In this document: piece by piece, positions 9,371-18,723 of the stretch
Layout: each line of letters begins with the position of its first letter
How positions within the stretch are numbered: the first letter of the stretch is position 1
Assembly: GCF_029027965.1 (NCBI RefSeq)
Contig: NZ_CP119082.1
Span: 476,001 to 540,000 of the forward strand
From: Paracoccus sp. S3-43
GTDB lineage: Bacteria > Pseudomonadota > Alphaproteobacteria > Rhodobacterales > Rhodobacteraceae
Length of the DNA stretch: 64,000 bases
Direction: 5' to 3'
Made by a program: the position numbers and the translations under genes
The notes under the pieces: model-generated
What the model was told of the DNA's origin: nothing
Seen by the model: the letters and a program-made list of their open reading frames with translations, nothing else
Databases searched by the model: none

Positions 9371-9652
9371 CTACAGAAAATCGTCGCGGCGGGGGGTGAA
9401 GCTGTCGATCAGCTCGCCCCCCTCAAGACAGGTGCAGCCGTGTTCGGCGCCGGACGGGATGATGAAGGCATCGCCCGGCCCGACCTCGAATGCGCGGCCA
9501 TCGACATGGAAGCGATAGCGGCCCGACCGGACATAGGTCGACTGCACATGCGGATGGGAATGCGGCGCCCCCCGGTCGCCCGCCCGGAAGGCGAAGCGGA
9601 CGACCATCAGGTCGGGGGCATGGGCCAGCACGGTGCGGACGGGATCGGTCAT
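9371..9652 (-). CDS. Small single-domain cupin
   Basis: A 93-residue protein that is essentially one cupin barrel. Metal-site motif 1 reads HSHPHVQSTYVRSG (two His plus a possible third ligand) and motif 2 reads PGDAFIIPSGAEHGC. It resembles the KdgF type that helps linearise unsaturated uronates, but at this length other sugar-binding cupins are possible. The start at 9652 overlaps the dctM stop by ATGA; an upstream in-frame ATG at 9760 lies inside dctM and is rejected. Its place between the TRAP transporter and kduI supports a role in uronate processing. Confidence 0.8.
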   Translation of the reverse strand: MTDPVRTVLAHAPDLMVVRFAFRAGDRGAPHSHPHVQSTYVRSGRYRFHVDGRAFEVGPGDAFIIPSGAEHGCTCLEGGELIDSFTPRRDDFL

Positions 9653-10929
9653 CTGAACACCCCCGGCAGCCACAGCGACAGGGCGGGAACATAGGTCACC
9701 AGCATCAGCACGATCAGGCCCGCGGCATAGAAGGGCCAGACGCTGCGCATCGCCTCCCATATGGAAATGCGGGCGACGGCGGCGGCGACGAACTGCACCG
9801 GGCCAAGCGGCGGGGTGTTCAGCCCGATGCCCAGATTCAGGATCATGATGACGCCGAAATGCACCGGATCGACGCCGAAGGCCGCGACCACCGGCAGGAA
9901 GATCGGCGTGGTGATGATGATCAGCGGCGACATGTCCATGAAGGTGCCCAGCACCAGCAGCACGATGTTGATCATCAGCAGGATCACGAAGGGATTGTTC
10001 GATACCGACTGCATCCAGTCGAGCGAGATCTGCGCCACATGCAGATAGGCCATCAGCCAGCCGAAGGCCCCCGCCATGCCGATGATCAACAGGACCATCG
10101 CGGTCGTGCGCACCGCCTGCTGGGTGGCGTGGACGAAATCCGACCAGGACATGCTGCGATAGACGACCATCGTCACCAGCAGCGCGTAAAGCACCGCGAT
10201 GCAGGAACTTTCGGTGGCGGTGAAGATGCCCGACCGGACGCCGCCGAAGATGATGGCGATCAGCAGCATTCCGGGGATGGATTCCAGCAGGAAGCGGAAC
10301 ACGCGGGCAAAGCCGGGAAAAGGCTCGGTCGGATAGCCGCGCTGCCGGGCGACGGCATAGGCGGTGATCGACAGCGCGACCGCCAGCAGCAGGCCCGGAA
10401 TGATCCCCGCCGTGAACAGGTCGGCGATGGAAATCCGCCCCCCGCCCGAGATCGAATAGATGATCATGTTGTGGCTGGGCGGAAGAAGCAGCGCGATCAG
10501 CGCCGCCATCGAGGTCACGTTGACCGCGTAATCGGCGCCGTAACCGCGCGCCTTCATCTGCGGGATCATGATGCCGCCGACCGCCGCCGCCTCGGCCACC
10601 GCCGACCCGGAGATGCCGCCGAACAGGGTCGATGCGGCGATGTTGACCTGTCCCAACCCGCCCCGGACATGGCCGATCAGCGACCCGGCGAAGGCCACGA
10701 TCCGCGCGGCGATGCCGCCCCTGACCATCAGGTCGCCCGCGAAGATGAAGAACGGGATGGCCATCAGCGTGAAGACCGAAATCCCCGCCGACAGCCGCTG
10801 GAACACCACCAGCGGCGGCAGGCCCAGATAGCCGACGGTGGCCAGGCTGGAAATGCCCAGGCAGAAGGCAATCGGGGTGCCGATCAGCATCAGCAGCGTG
10901 AAGACGCCGAACAGGATCAGGTATTCCAT
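9649..10929 (-). CDS. dctM: TRAP transporter large permease (DctM)
   Basis: A 426-residue, very hydrophobic membrane protein with about a dozen transmembrane segments, of the DctM family that performs Na+-coupled solute uptake. Family features include the start MEYLILFGVFTLLMLIGTPIAF, the GGISGSAVAEAAAVGGIMIPQM region and LGIGLNTPPLGP. It lies one base from dctQ and overlaps the cupin. With DctQ and DctP it would bring a uronate across the inner membrane. Confidence 0.95.
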   Translation of the reverse strand: MEYLILFGVFTLLMLIGTPIAFCLGISSLATVGYLGLPPLVVFQRLSAGISVFTLMAIPFFIFAGDLMVRGGIAARIVAFAGSLIGHVRGGLGQVNIAASTLFGGISGSAVAEAAAVGGIMIPQMKARGYGADYAVNVTSMAALIALLLPPSHNMIIYSISGGGRISIADLFTAGIIPGLLLAVALSITAYAVARQRGYPTEPFPGFARVFRFLLESIPGMLLIAIIFGGVRSGIFTATESSCIAVLYALLVTMVVYRSMSWSDFVHATQQAVRTTAMVLLIIGMAGAFGWLMAYLHVAQISLDWMQSVSNNPFVILLMINIVLLVLGTFMDMSPLIIITTPIFLPVVAAFGVDPVHFGVIMILNLGIGLNTPPLGPVQFVAAAVARISIWEAMRSVWPFYAAGLIVLMLVTYVPALSLWLPGVFR

Positions 10930-10930
10930 G

Positions 10931-11464
10931 TCAAGCCTCGGTCATCAGGATGTCTTCGGCGTCGGGCGGCGTCTCGACCATGCGGCCCGACAGGCGGTTC
11001 AGCAGGTGTTCCAGCACGAACAGCGTCATCAGGACGCCGCCCGCGAACAGCGGCATATAGCCGAAGCCCCCCGGCAGCCGGATCACCGGCAGGGTGGAAT
11101 CCCAGGTCCGGGCCATCAGCTGCCAGCCATAGACCGCCATGCCGATGCTGAAGGCCAGCACCGCCAGATCGGACAGGGCCTTCAGCCAGGTTCCCGCGCT
11201 GTCGGGCAGGAAGAACAGCAGCACGTCGAAGCCCATGTGAAAGCTTTCATGGACCCCCACGGCGGCTCCCAGGAAGATGAACCAGCTCATCAGCAGGATC
11301 GCCACGGGTTCGACCCACAGCAGGCTGTCGTTCATGACATAGCGCATGAAGACCTGCGCAAAGACGATGATGGTCATCGCCACCAGCCCGGTCCCCGCTA
11401 GCCACAGGCTGATCCGGGAAAGCCAGGCGTTCAAGCGCGACAATGCGGCGATGCTGCCTTGCAT
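10931..11464 (-). CDS. dctQ: TRAP transporter small permease (DctQ)
   Basis: A 177-residue protein with four predicted transmembrane helices (about residues 15-40, 50-70, 90-115 and 130-150) and the QVFMRYVMNDSLLWVEPVAILLMSWFIFLGAA core typical of DctQ. The start at 11464 has a good AAAGGTGA Shine-Dalgarno; a longer frame to 11527 would overlap dctP and is rejected. It pairs with DctM in the membrane part of the transporter. Confidence 0.92.
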   Translation of the reverse strand: MQGSIAALSRLNAWLSRISLWLAGTGLVAMTIIVFAQVFMRYVMNDSLLWVEPVAILLMSWFIFLGAAVGVHESFHMGFDVLLFFLPDSAGTWLKALSDLAVLAFSIGMAVYGWQLMARTWDSTLPVIRLPGGFGYMPLFAGGVLMTLFVLEHLLNRLSGRMVETPPDAEDILMTEA

Positions 11465-11493
11465 GGCGTCACCTTTCGATTGCGGAAAGGAAA

Positions 11494-11517
11494 GGCTCGC
11501 GACCGAGGCCGCGAGCC
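11494..11517 (-). terminator. Stem-loop between dctP and dctQ
   Basis: A perfect 8-bp stem (GGCTCGCG / CGCGAGCC, 8-base loop) sits 6 bases past the dctP stop and 29 bases before dctQ. In binding-protein-dependent operons such hairpins commonly stabilise or partly terminate the message, so that the binding protein is made in excess over the membrane parts. Confidence 0.6.
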
Positions 11518-11523
11518 GATGCG

Positions 11524-12501
11524 TCACTGGGTTTCCTGGATGCGCCTGACCAGATCCTGCGCCTCGGGCGTGGTCACGTATTTCTCATAGACGGGGGCCA
11601 TCGCCTCGATGAAGGCGGTCTTGTCGACGTCCTTGATGACCTCGGCGCCCGCGGCCACGACCTTGTCCTCGCTGGCCTTTTCCTGCTCGGCCCACAGGCG
11701 GCGCTGCACCGTGGCGGAATTCTTCGCCGCCGTGCGCAGGATGTCCTGATCCTCGGGGGTCAGCTTGTCCCAGGCGATCCTGGATACCGCGACCAGTTCC
11801 GGGACCATCAGGTGCTGGTCCAGGGTGAAATACTTCGCCACCTCGACATGGCCCGAACTGTCATAGGAGGGGAAGTTGTTCTCGGCCCCGTCGATCACGC
11901 CCGTCTGGATCGAGGAATAGACCTCGCCGTAAGGCATCGGCGTGGCATTGGCGCCAAGCGCCGACATCATGTCCACGAAGACATCGTTCTGCATGACGCG
12001 GAACTTCATGCCGGCCAGATCCTCGACCGACCGGATCGGCTTTTGCGAGTTATAGAAGTTGCGCGCGCCGCCGTCGTAATAGGCCAGCGCGATCAGATCC
12101 TTTTCGGCAAAGGCCGCCGCGATCTCCTCGCCGATGGGACCGTCCATGACGGCGTGCTGGTGGTCCTCGGACCGGAACAGATAGGGCAGGGACATCAGCT
12201 GCGTGACCGGCACGATGTCGTTGAACGACCCGAAGGATGCGCGGATCATGTCGATCACGCCGAACTGGGTCTGTTCGATGGTGTCCTTCTCCTCGCCCAG
12301 CTGGGCCGAGGGGAAGACCTCGATGCAGATGCGGCCCGCGGTCTTTTCCTTGACCTCGCTCGCCATGGCCTTGACGCCCTCGACGGTCGGATAGCCGTCG
12401 GGATGGGTGTCGGAGGACCGCAGCGTGATCTCGCAATCGGCGGCAGAGGCAAGGCTGGCCGAACACAGCAGGGCGGCAAGGGTGGTGGTGACGAACTTCA
12501 T
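11524..12501 (-). CDS. dctP: TRAP transporter substrate-binding protein (DctP)
   Basis: A 325-residue periplasmic binding protein with a clear signal peptide ([21 protein letters not shown]). The family's carboxylate-binding Arg lies in [12 protein letters not shown], and the [20 protein letters not shown] signature is intact. The ATG at 12501 follows GGGAGGAAAACC; the longer upstream frame overlaps the uxaC end and is rejected. Surrounding genes make hexuronates the likely ligand. It is separated from dctQM by a stem-loop. Confidence 0.93.
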   Translation of the reverse strand: MKFVTTTLAALLCSASLASAADCEITLRSSDTHPDGYPTVEGVKAMASEVKEKTAGRICIEVFPSAQLGEEKDTIEQTQFGVIDMIRASFGSFNDIVPVTQLMSLPYLFRSEDHQHAVMDGPIGEEIAAAFAEKDLIALAYYDGGARNFYNSQKPIRSVEDLAGMKFRVMQNDVFVDMMSALGANATPMPYGEVYSSIQTGVIDGAENNFPSYDSSGHVEVAKYFTLDQHLMVPELVAVSRIAWDKLTPEDQDILRTAAKNSATVQRRLWAEQEKASEDKVVAAGAEVIKDVDKTAFIEAMAPVYEKYVTTPEAQDLVRRIQETQ

Positions 12502-12524
12502 GGTTTTCCTCCCGTTGGTGAAGT

Positions 12525-13931
12525 TCAGAGTTTGTAGGCCTTCTTGGCGAGGCCGTAGGTCAACTGGTGCGCAAGCGCGGGCGCCTCGTCCGCGTGCAGG
12601 CGTCCGGTGGCGACCAGCGTCGCAAGGAAGCCGCAATCGACCCGCCGCGCGACATCGTGGCGCGCGGGGATCGAGCAGAAGGCGCGGGTATCGTCGTTGA
12701 ACCCCACCGTGTTATGGAAGCCGGCGGTCTCCGTGGTCATCTCGCGGAACCGCCGCATTCCTTCGGGGCTGTCATGGAACCACCAGGGCGGGCCAAGCCG
12801 CAGGCAGGGATAGACCCCCGCCAGCGGCGCCAGTTCGCGGGAATAGGCGGTCTCGTCCAGGGTGAACAGGATCACCGTCAGGTCGGGGCGCATCCCCACC
12901 GCGTTCAGCAGCGGGCGCAGGGCGGCGACGTAATCGGTGCGGCCGGGAATGTCGAAGCCCTTGTCGCGGCCATGCACGGCCATCACCGGGCCGGAATGGT
13001 TGCGCCGCGAGCCCGGATGGATTTGCAGGACCAGCCCGTCCTCCAGGCTCATCCGCGCCATTTCGGTCAGCATCTGCCCGCGAAAGGCGTCGGCCTCATC
13101 CGCCGAGCAGGTGCCGCAGAGCGCCTTCTGGAACAGCGCGGCGGCCTCGGCCTGGGGCAGATCCTCGGTCCGGGCGCTGGCGTGGCCGTGGTCGCTGGAG
13201 GTCGCGCCGTGGTCCTTGAAGAATGCCCGCCGCGCCCGGTGCGCGTCCAGATAGCCCGTCCAGGTCGCGGTATCGAAACCGGTCTGCTGACCCAGAAGCG
13301 CCACGTTGTCGGCAAAGCCCGCCACCTGGGGGTCCACCACGCCGTCGGGGCGATAGGCGGTCACGACGCGGCCGCCCCAGCCCGAATCGCGGATCATCCG
13401 GTGCCAGCGCAGATCGTCGGTCGCGGCCTCGGTCGTGGCGATGACCTCGATGTTGAAGCGCTTGAACAGCGCGCGGGGGCGGAATTCGGGCCGCGCCAGG
13501 CAATCGGCGATATGGTCGTAATACCAGTCCGCCGTCTCGGCCGACAGCCGCCGGTCGATGCCGAAGACATGCTGGAAACTGTGGTCCAGCCACAGCCGCG
13601 ACGGCGTGCCCGCGAACAGGTGGTAATGGCTGGCGAACAGCCGCCAGATGGCGCGCCCGTCCGTCCCGGTCGGACCTCCGTCGACGCGCGGCACGCCCAG
13701 GTCGGTCAGCGCCACGCCCTGCGACACCAGCATTCGAAAGACGTAGTGATCCGGCGTCACGAACAGTTGCGCGGGGTCGGGAAAGGGCTGGTCCTCGGCG
13801 AACCAGCGGGGGTCGGTATGGCCGTGCGGGCTGATGATCGGCAGGTCGCGTATCCCTGCATACAGATCGCGCGCCATGTCGCGGGCCCGCCCGTCCAGCG
13901 GAAACAGCCGATCCTCATCCAGCAATCCCAT
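12525..13931 (-). CDS. uxaC: Glucuronate (uronate) isomerase
   Basis: Interconverts D-glucuronate and D-fructuronate (or galacturonate and tagaturonate) in the cytoplasm. It is 468 residues long, close to the family's usual 470, with the amidohydrolase-like metal motif ISPHGHTDP near the N terminus. ATG 13931 is chosen because GGAGGG lies just before it; an in-frame ATG four codons upstream (13943) has no Shine-Dalgarno. It is the first gene of the minus-strand uronate operon, facing a GntR gene across a short promoter region. Confidence 0.92.
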   Translation of the reverse strand: MGLLDEDRLFPLDGRARDMARDLYAGIRDLPIISPHGHTDPRWFAEDQPFPDPAQLFVTPDHYVFRMLVSQGVALTDLGVPRVDGGPTGTDGRAIWRLFASHYHLFAGTPSRLWLDHSFQHVFGIDRRLSAETADWYYDHIADCLARPEFRPRALFKRFNIEVIATTEAATDDLRWHRMIRDSGWGGRVVTAYRPDGVVDPQVAGFADNVALLGQQTGFDTATWTGYLDAHRARRAFFKDHGATSSDHGHASARTEDLPQAEAAALFQKALCGTCSADEADAFRGQMLTEMARMSLEDGLVLQIHPGSRRNHSGPVMAVHGRDKGFDIPGRTDYVAALRPLLNAVGMRPDLTVILFTLDETAYSRELAPLAGVYPCLRLGPPWWFHDSPEGMRRFREMTTETAGFHNTVGFNDDTRAFCSIPARHDVARRVDCGFLATLVATGRLHADEAPALAHQLTYGLAKKAYKL

Positions 13932-13964
13932 CCTCCCTCCCATCGAGCCGTGCTTGTTTTGCGT

Positions 13965-13984
13965 CTAGCCATCTAATATGCTAG
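13965..13984. promoter_or_regulatory. Candidate GntR operator in the uxaC/gntR promoter
   Basis: An inverted repeat CTAGC-N10-GCTAG lies in the AT-rich gap between uxaC and the divergent GntR gene. Its position suits control of both promoters by the adjacent regulator. Assignment is by position and symmetry only. Confidence 0.4.
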
Positions 13985-14013
13985 TTTTCAAGAATGGTCA
14001 ATCGGGTGCCGAG

Positions 14014-14718
14014 ATGGCGTCATCACGCGGGCTTTCCAGGGTCGATCCGCCGGTTCTGGACGCAGGACGGTCACGCACCGTCACGGATCAGGTCTTCGAC
14101 CTGCTGTATGAACGGGTCGTGACCCTGGTCCTGCCGCCCGGCGCCAGACTGTCCGAGGCCGAGATGGCCGCCCAGATGGGCGTCTCGCGCCAGCCGGTGC
14201 GCGACGCCTTCTATCGCCTGTCGCAACTGGGCTTCATCGAGATCCGGCCGCAGCGCGCCACCATCGTGACGCCGATTTCGGAAGATGCGGTCTTGCAGGC
14301 CTGCTTCATCCGCGCCGCGCTGGAAGAATCCTGCATGCGCGTCGCGGTGCGGCGCCTGACCCCCGACCACCTGGACGCCCTGGGGCGGCTGATCGACCTG
14401 CAAGACCAAGAAATCCAGGCGGGAAACCGCGCGGCCTTCCACGCCCTGGACGACCGCTTCCACCGCGACATCTGCACCTTCGCCGGGCTGGAATTCGTCT
14501 GGACGCTGATCCGCGACAGCAAGGGCCACATGGACCGGGCCCAGTACCTGTCGCTCTCTTATGGCAGCGAGACGGCCTTTGCCGAACATGGACAGATCCT
14601 GGAGGCCCTGCGCCGCCGCGACGGCGATGCCGCCGTCGCCGCCATCCGCCGGCATCTCAGCCGGATCGAGGGGATCCTGGCCCGCCTGCGCCTGGACCAG
14701 CCGCAGGTCTTCGGCTGA
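14014..14718 (+). CDS. GntR-family (FCD) regulator, second of the locus
   Basis: A 234-residue FadR/GntR-type factor with a winged helix (SEAEMAAQMGVSRQPVRDAF) and a C-terminal FCD domain with metal-ligand segments (LDDRFHRDI and AEHGQILEAL). It is transcribed away from uxaC and probably represses that operon. The ATG at 14014 (MASSRGLSRV) is preferred over an in-frame ATG at 13978 that lies within the operator-like repeat. It is similar in design to the GntR gene at 3384, so the two may have divided control of the locus. Confidence 0.85.
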   Translation: MASSRGLSRVDPPVLDAGRSRTVTDQVFDLLYERVVTLVLPPGARLSEAEMAAQMGVSRQPVRDAFYRLSQLGFIEIRPQRATIVTPISEDAVLQACFIRAALEESCMRVAVRRLTPDHLDALGRLIDLQDQEIQAGNRAAFHALDDRFHRDICTFAGLEFVWTLIRDSKGHMDRAQYLSLSYGSETAFAEHGQILEALRRRDGDAAVAAIRRHLSRIEGILARLRLDQPQVFG

Positions 14719-14758
14719 ACGCCTGCCCTTTGCCTTGATGCAAATATCCTCGAGGGGA

Positions 14759-14796
14759 GCCGCCCGAAAGGCGGCCGGGGGGCAGACAGCCCCCCG
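14759..14796 (+). terminator. Two stacked hairpins downstream of the GntR gene
   Basis: Two adjacent perfect stems follow: GCCGCC/GGCGGC with loop CGAAA (14759-14775), and an 8-bp C/G stem with loop AGACA (14776-14796). They separate the converging GntR and tonB genes. No gene is seen in 14719-14851. Confidence 0.6.
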
Positions 14797-14851
14797 CCTT
14801 CGTCTCCGCCGCACGCGTCCCGCCCCTGTTGGCCGACCCTATTGGCCTGCC

Positions 14852-15763
14852 CTATTGGATCGAGAACGGCTGCTGGAAATTATAGGACGCGTTCGTCAGG
14901 CTGGGCGGGGCTGCGGGGCAGCGGGCACGGCCCATGGCCCGCGCGATTTCCCTGTCGACGCGCGCATTTCCGGTCGATCCGCCCAGGGAGGCCGCCTGGA
15001 CCCGCCCGTTCCGTGCGATCACCAGGTTCACCACCCCCCGCGATCCCCGCGCCCCCGACACGCGCGAGGCAGAGCGCAGGATGCAGGCGCCGACCTGCTG
15101 CTTCCAGCTTGCCTCGTCGCGGGCGCGTTGCTGGGCGCTGACCCCGGTCCTGCCGGTGGCGCCCTGCTGGCCTTGCTCGGCCCGCCGCGCCGGCTGCTGC
15201 CGGGCGGGCTGTTCCTGGCGCGGCTCGGCCTGGCGCTGCGGCTGCGGCTGCGGTTCGCGGCGCGGCTCGCGCCGAGGTTCCGGTTCGCGCTGCGGCTCGG
15301 GTTCCGGCGCGCGCTCGGGGCGGCGTTGCGGGCGGGCCGAGCTGTTCAGCACCACCTCGGGCGGGGTGTCCAGTTCCGGCGGCGCGGGGGGGAACAGTTC
15401 GGCCATGTCGTCCAAGGGCTCCAGTTCCGGCAAGGGCGGCAGCTCCAGCGGCTCGACGACTTCCTCGGGTTCCGGCTCAGGCCCAGGTTCCGGTTCGGGT
15501 TCCGGTTCGGGCTGCGGCTCCGGCTCGGCGGGGTCTTCGGCGGCCTCCTCGACCGGCTCCTCGGTCGGGGCGACGGCTTCCTCGGTCGGCGCCTCGGCAG
15601 GGGCCAGATCCACGAAGACGGGTTCCGGCAGGCCTGGCGGGGCGGCGGCCTCGGCCCGCTGCATGATCCACAGCGCGCCGCCCAGGTGCAGCGCCAGCAC
15701 CAGGACCGAGGCGCCGCCCCACAGAGCGCCCTCGCGGATCGCGCGGGCGGCGCGGCCGCTCAT
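14852..15763 (-). CDS. tonB: TonB energy-coupling protein
   Basis: A 303-residue envelope protein: a short cytoplasmic start, one transmembrane helix (about residues 15-35), a long Glu-Pro repeat followed by Arg-Pro/Gln-rich linker (about residues 55-200) that can span the periplasm, and a C-terminal TonB domain (ACILRSASRV ... VARNGRV-like core, ending near PFSIQ). It passes energy from ExbB-ExbD to outer-membrane receptors. It overlaps exbD by ATGA. With the hmu genes nearby, heme or siderophore uptake is the likely job. No receptor gene lies in the window. Confidence 0.88.
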   Translation of the reverse strand: MSGRAARAIREGALWGGASVLVLALHLGGALWIMQRAEAAAPPGLPEPVFVDLAPAEAPTEEAVAPTEEPVEEAAEDPAEPEPQPEPEPEPEPGPEPEPEEVVEPLELPPLPELEPLDDMAELFPPAPPELDTPPEVVLNSSARPQRRPERAPEPEPQREPEPRREPRREPQPQPQRQAEPRQEQPARQQPARRAEQGQQGATGRTGVSAQQRARDEASWKQQVGACILRSASRVSGARGSRGVVNLVIARNGRVQAASLGGSTGNARVDREIARAMGRARCPAAPPSLTNASYNFQQPFSIQ

Positions 15764-16248
15764 CGCGCGGGTTCCGCCGGCGCAGGCGCGGCGGGCAAGG
15801 GATCGGCGCCGGACGCGGCAGGCCCGCCCGCCTGCGCCGATTCAAGCCCCACAAGCGCGATCTTCAGATAGCCGGTATCGCGCAGGGTGTTCATCACCTC
15901 CATCAGGTCGCCATAGGCGACCTCGCGGTCGGCGCGCAGGAAGATGCGCTGTTCGCGGTCGCCCTCGGTCGCGGCGGCCAGGGCCGCGGCCAGCCCGCCC
16001 GGCGCGATGTCGGTATTGTCCAGCGCCAGCGTCAGATCGGGCTTCACGGTCACATAGACGGGCTGGTCCGGGCGTTCAGCGGGCGTGGCGTTCGACACCG
16101 GCAGGTCCACGTTCACATCGACCGTGGCCAGCGGCGCGGCGACCATGAAGATGATCAGCAGCACCAGCATCACATCGATGAAGGGGGTGACGTTGATCTC
16201 GTGGTTCTCGACCAGATCGTCGCCCGACTCGCGGATCCCGCCTGCCAT
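15760..16248 (-). CDS. exbD: ExbD biopolymer transport protein
   Basis: A 162-residue protein with one N-terminal transmembrane helix containing the proton-path Asp (NVTPFIDVMLVLLIIFMVA), then a periplasmic domain (LPVSNATPAERPDQPVYVTVK onward). It forms the motor with ExbB. It begins 3 bases after exbB and overlaps tonB. The C terminus carries an extra Ala/Pro-rich tail of about 20 residues. Confidence 0.93.
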   Translation of the reverse strand: MAGGIRESGDDLVENHEINVTPFIDVMLVLLIIFMVAAPLATVDVNVDLPVSNATPAERPDQPVYVTVKPDLTLALDNTDIAPGGLAAALAAATEGDREQRIFLRADREVAYGDLMEVMNTLRDTGYLKIALVGLESAQAGGPAASGADPLPAAPAPAEPAR

Positions 16249-16251
16249 GGC

Positions 16252-17400
16252 CTAGACCCCCGGCCGGGGCGCGGCGACGCCGCGGAAGTCCAGGTCGCGG
16301 CTGACCAGCTGACGCACGCCCGCCGCCGCATTGGCCAGACGCAGGCGATAGCCGGTGATGCCGCGCGCGAAGACGTTGTAGATCACCACGGCGGGAATCG
16401 CCGCGACCAGCCCGATGGCGGTGGCCAGCAGCGCCTCGGCGATGCCGGGGGCCACCACGGCCAGGTTGGTGGTCTGGCTTTCGGAAATGCCGATGAAGCT
16501 GTTCATGATCCCCCAGACGGTGCCGAACAGCCCCACGAAGGGCGCGGTGGATCCGATGGTCGCCAGGACGCCGGTGCCCCGGCCCATGCGGCGGCCCGCG
16601 ACGGCCTCGATCCGGTCCAGCTGGGATTCGACGCGCTCCTTGACCCCGCCGTCGCCCGCCACGTCCAGGGCGGGCTTCGACCGGCGGTATTCCTCGGCCG
16701 CCTGGCGGATCATGCGCGACACCGCGTCGCGGCGGTTGCCGCTGGCGGCGACGGCGGCCTCCAGCGTGTCGGCGCGCCGGATGCGGCGGATGCCACCCTG
16801 CACGGCGGCGCTGGCCCCCCACAGTTCCAGGGCCTTCACCACCAGCACCGTCCAGGTGACGACCGAGGCGAAGGCCAGCCCGATCATCACCGCCTTGACC
16901 ACGATGTCGGCGGCCCAGAACATCCCTATCGGCGACAGGTCGTGCGGCAGGTTCGGATCGCGCGCGGGCGGGGCCAGGATCGGCGCCAGGGCGTCCTGCA
17001 TGGATTGCGGCAGGAAATCCGCGACCGGCTCTGGCTCGGGCGCGGGAACGGCCGGGGTTGCGGGCGCGGGGGCCGCCGCCGGGGGGTCGGCAACGGGCGT
17101 CGTCGGGGTCGCCTCGGGACCAGGGGCAGGCGCCGCAGGGGTCGCGGCAGGGGCGGCGGATCCGGTTTCGGTCGCCGCCGGAGCCGTCGCCTGCGCGGGC
17201 GCGGCGGGTTGCTGCGCCGCCGGGGCCTGGGGTTGGGCGGGCGCGTCGGTCTGGACCGGGGTCGGGGCCTGGACAGGGGCCGGAGCCTGGGTCGTGGTCT
17301 GGCCCGGCGCGGCATCCTGCGCCTGCGCCAGAGGCGCCAGCAGGCAGGTGAGCGTCAGGGCAAGGGCTGCGCCGAGGCGTGGCTGCGGCAGGTAGGTCAT
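16252..17400 (-). CDS. exbB: ExbB (MotA/TolQ/ExbB) proton channel protein with long N-terminal extension
   Basis: A 382-residue member of the MotA/TolQ/ExbB family. Residues 1-25 look like a signal peptide ([27 protein letters not shown]). Residues about 26-135 form a low-complexity Pro/Ala/Gln/Thr segment. Three transmembrane helices follow, with the channel motif [20 protein letters not shown]. The extension makes it much longer than the usual ~240 residues and would lie in the periplasm. The ATG at 17400 is chosen over a longer frame to 17475 because the signal peptide begins there. Confidence 0.92.
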   Translation of the reverse strand: MTYLPQPRLGAALALTLTCLLAPLAQAQDAAPGQTTTQAPAPVQAPTPVQTDAPAQPQAPAAQQPAAPAQATAPAATETGSAAPAATPAAPAPGPEATPTTPVADPPAAAPAPATPAVPAPEPEPVADFLPQSMQDALAPILAPPARDPNLPHDLSPIGMFWAADIVVKAVMIGLAFASVVTWTVLVVKALELWGASAAVQGGIRRIRRADTLEAAVAASGNRRDAVSRMIRQAAEEYRRSKPALDVAGDGGVKERVESQLDRIEAVAGRRMGRGTGVLATIGSTAPFVGLFGTVWGIMNSFIGISESQTTNLAVVAPGIAEALLATAIGLVAAIPAVVIYNVFARGITGYRLRLANAAAGVRQLVSRDLDFRGVAAPRPGV

Positions 17401-17484
17401 GGCGTTCCTGGCTTCTTGATCCGCCGGGGCGGAGGGGTCGGACAGGCGCGGGACGCGGCCGTCGCCGGCCCGCACATCGGGCCG

Positions 17485-17513
17485 GGTATCAAACGGCCAT
17501 GTAAAATTGTCAA
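17485..17513 (-). promoter_or_regulatory. Promoter of exbB-exbD-tonB
   Basis: On the minus strand there is a perfect TTGACA (17508-17513), a 17-base spacer and GATACC (17485-17490), 84 bases before exbB. The AT-rich sequence over the -35 (TGAATAGTTGACAATTTTAC) may also hold an iron-responsive site, but no known box can be assigned with confidence. Confidence 0.55.
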
Positions 17514-17536
17514 CTATTCAGATTCGGGAAAGGGCG

Positions 17537-18562
17537 TCACGCGCTCCAATAGGCGGCCAGATGGGCGCGCGCCGTCCCCAGGCCCAGGTCGGCGATGGCC
17601 GCCTTCAGGGGCGCCAGCCGCGTCCGTTCGGTGGCCAGCCAGATCCGGTCGGCATCGGTGCCGTCCCGCCGCAGCCGACAGGCCAGGGCCGCCTCTCCGC
17701 TGGGGGCGTGGCTGACGCGGATCCCCGGATGCCGCGGCAGGGGGTAATCGGCCCGGAGGCCGAACAGGTGGCATTCTCCGGTCGTGTCCGGGCCTGCGGC
17801 CTCGGTGGCGCGGGCGATCGCCGGAAAGGCGGTCTCGTCCCCGCCCAGCAGCAGGCTGCGGCCTTGCGCCAGCACGCCCCCGCCGGGGCCGGTCAGCCCG
17901 ACCGCCGTTCCGGGTGCCGCCGCGGCGGCAAAGCCGCAGGCGCGGCCGCCGTCATGGACGAAGATGTCGGTTTCCAGCCAGCCCGCGCCGGGGTCGATAT
18001 GGCGCACGGTATAGGCGGGACGGTGCAGCGCCGCCGCCCCCTTGGGCCAGAGGGTGCGGCCATCCGGGCCGATCACCGGCCATGCGGGCGCCGATGCGCC
18101 GGGGGGCTGCAACACCAGGCGGAAATGGATCAGATCGCGCGCGAAGCGGGCTAGGTCGCCGCCTTCCAGCCGCAGCCGCAGGAAGTCGGCGGCGATCCGG
18201 GTGACGCCCGCCACGCGCGCCAGGCTGAAATTCGGCGGATGCGCGCCCGGTTCGTCCAGCGACGACCAGGCGGGCCGCAGGCCCGGCAGGTGCCGGGCCA
18301 GATGATGGTCCACCGCCTCCAGCAGATCGTGCAGGCGGTCGCGGGCATGGGCGCGGATATAGAGGATGCTGCCGGTCGGTCCCATCCTTGCGCCGAATTC
18401 GTCCCCTCCCGGCAGCTTGCACCAGGTCGAGCGGCCATGCCCGCCATGCAGGTCCAGCCCCTGTTTGGCGGCCTCGGCCCGGATCAGGGCGTCGACGGCG
18501 GCAAAGGAAAGGTCGGGCAGCGCGGCCTCGGTCTGGAAGGGGGGCAGGGGGTCATGTCTCAT
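17537..18562 (-). CDS. DUF2218-SIP fusion: siderophore-interacting flavin reductase
   Basis: A 341-residue protein with two parts. Residues about 10-95 match the small DUF2218 domain (HGGHGRSTWCKLPGG, MGPTGSILYIRA). Residues about 105-341 are a siderophore-interacting ferredoxin-reductase-like module with the FAD-binding segment (FRLVLQPPG ... RPAYTVRHIDP) and an NAD(P)H side. Such enzymes reduce ferric siderophores or heme-iron in the cytoplasm. The ATG at 18562 has an upstream GGAG; an in-frame ATG at 18619 is possible. It is encoded upstream of exbB and divergently from hmuS, consistent with iron control. Confidence 0.82.
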   Translation of the reverse strand: MRHDPLPPFQTEAALPDLSFAAVDALIRAEAAKQGLDLHGGHGRSTWCKLPGGDEFGARMGPTGSILYIRAHARDRLHDLLEAVDHHLARHLPGLRPAWSSLDEPGAHPPNFSLARVAGVTRIAADFLRLRLEGGDLARFARDLIHFRLVLQPPGASAPAWPVIGPDGRTLWPKGAAALHRPAYTVRHIDPGAGWLETDIFVHDGGRACGFAAAAAPGTAVGLTGPGGGVLAQGRSLLLGGDETAFPAIARATEAAGPDTTGECHLFGLRADYPLPRHPGIRVSHAPSGEAALACRLRRDGTDADRIWLATERTRLAPLKAAIADLGLGTARAHLAAYWSA

Positions 18563-18723
18563 GAACGGGCTCCGGTCGGGGCGGGCAGGGCGGTCTTCAT
18601 GGCGGATCCCGACAGTCATGGTCGAGTGCGTCTTGCGTCCGCTAGGGTTTCCGACTAATCATGTCAAGAATTGCGTCGAGCCTGCGCCAGATGCCGCGAA
18701 AGCCGTTGCAGGAAGAGGCCACC

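Noticed and set aside
18661..18723. Earlier start for hmuS
   Set aside because: The added residues are not HmuS-like and the better Shine-Dalgarno precedes 18724.
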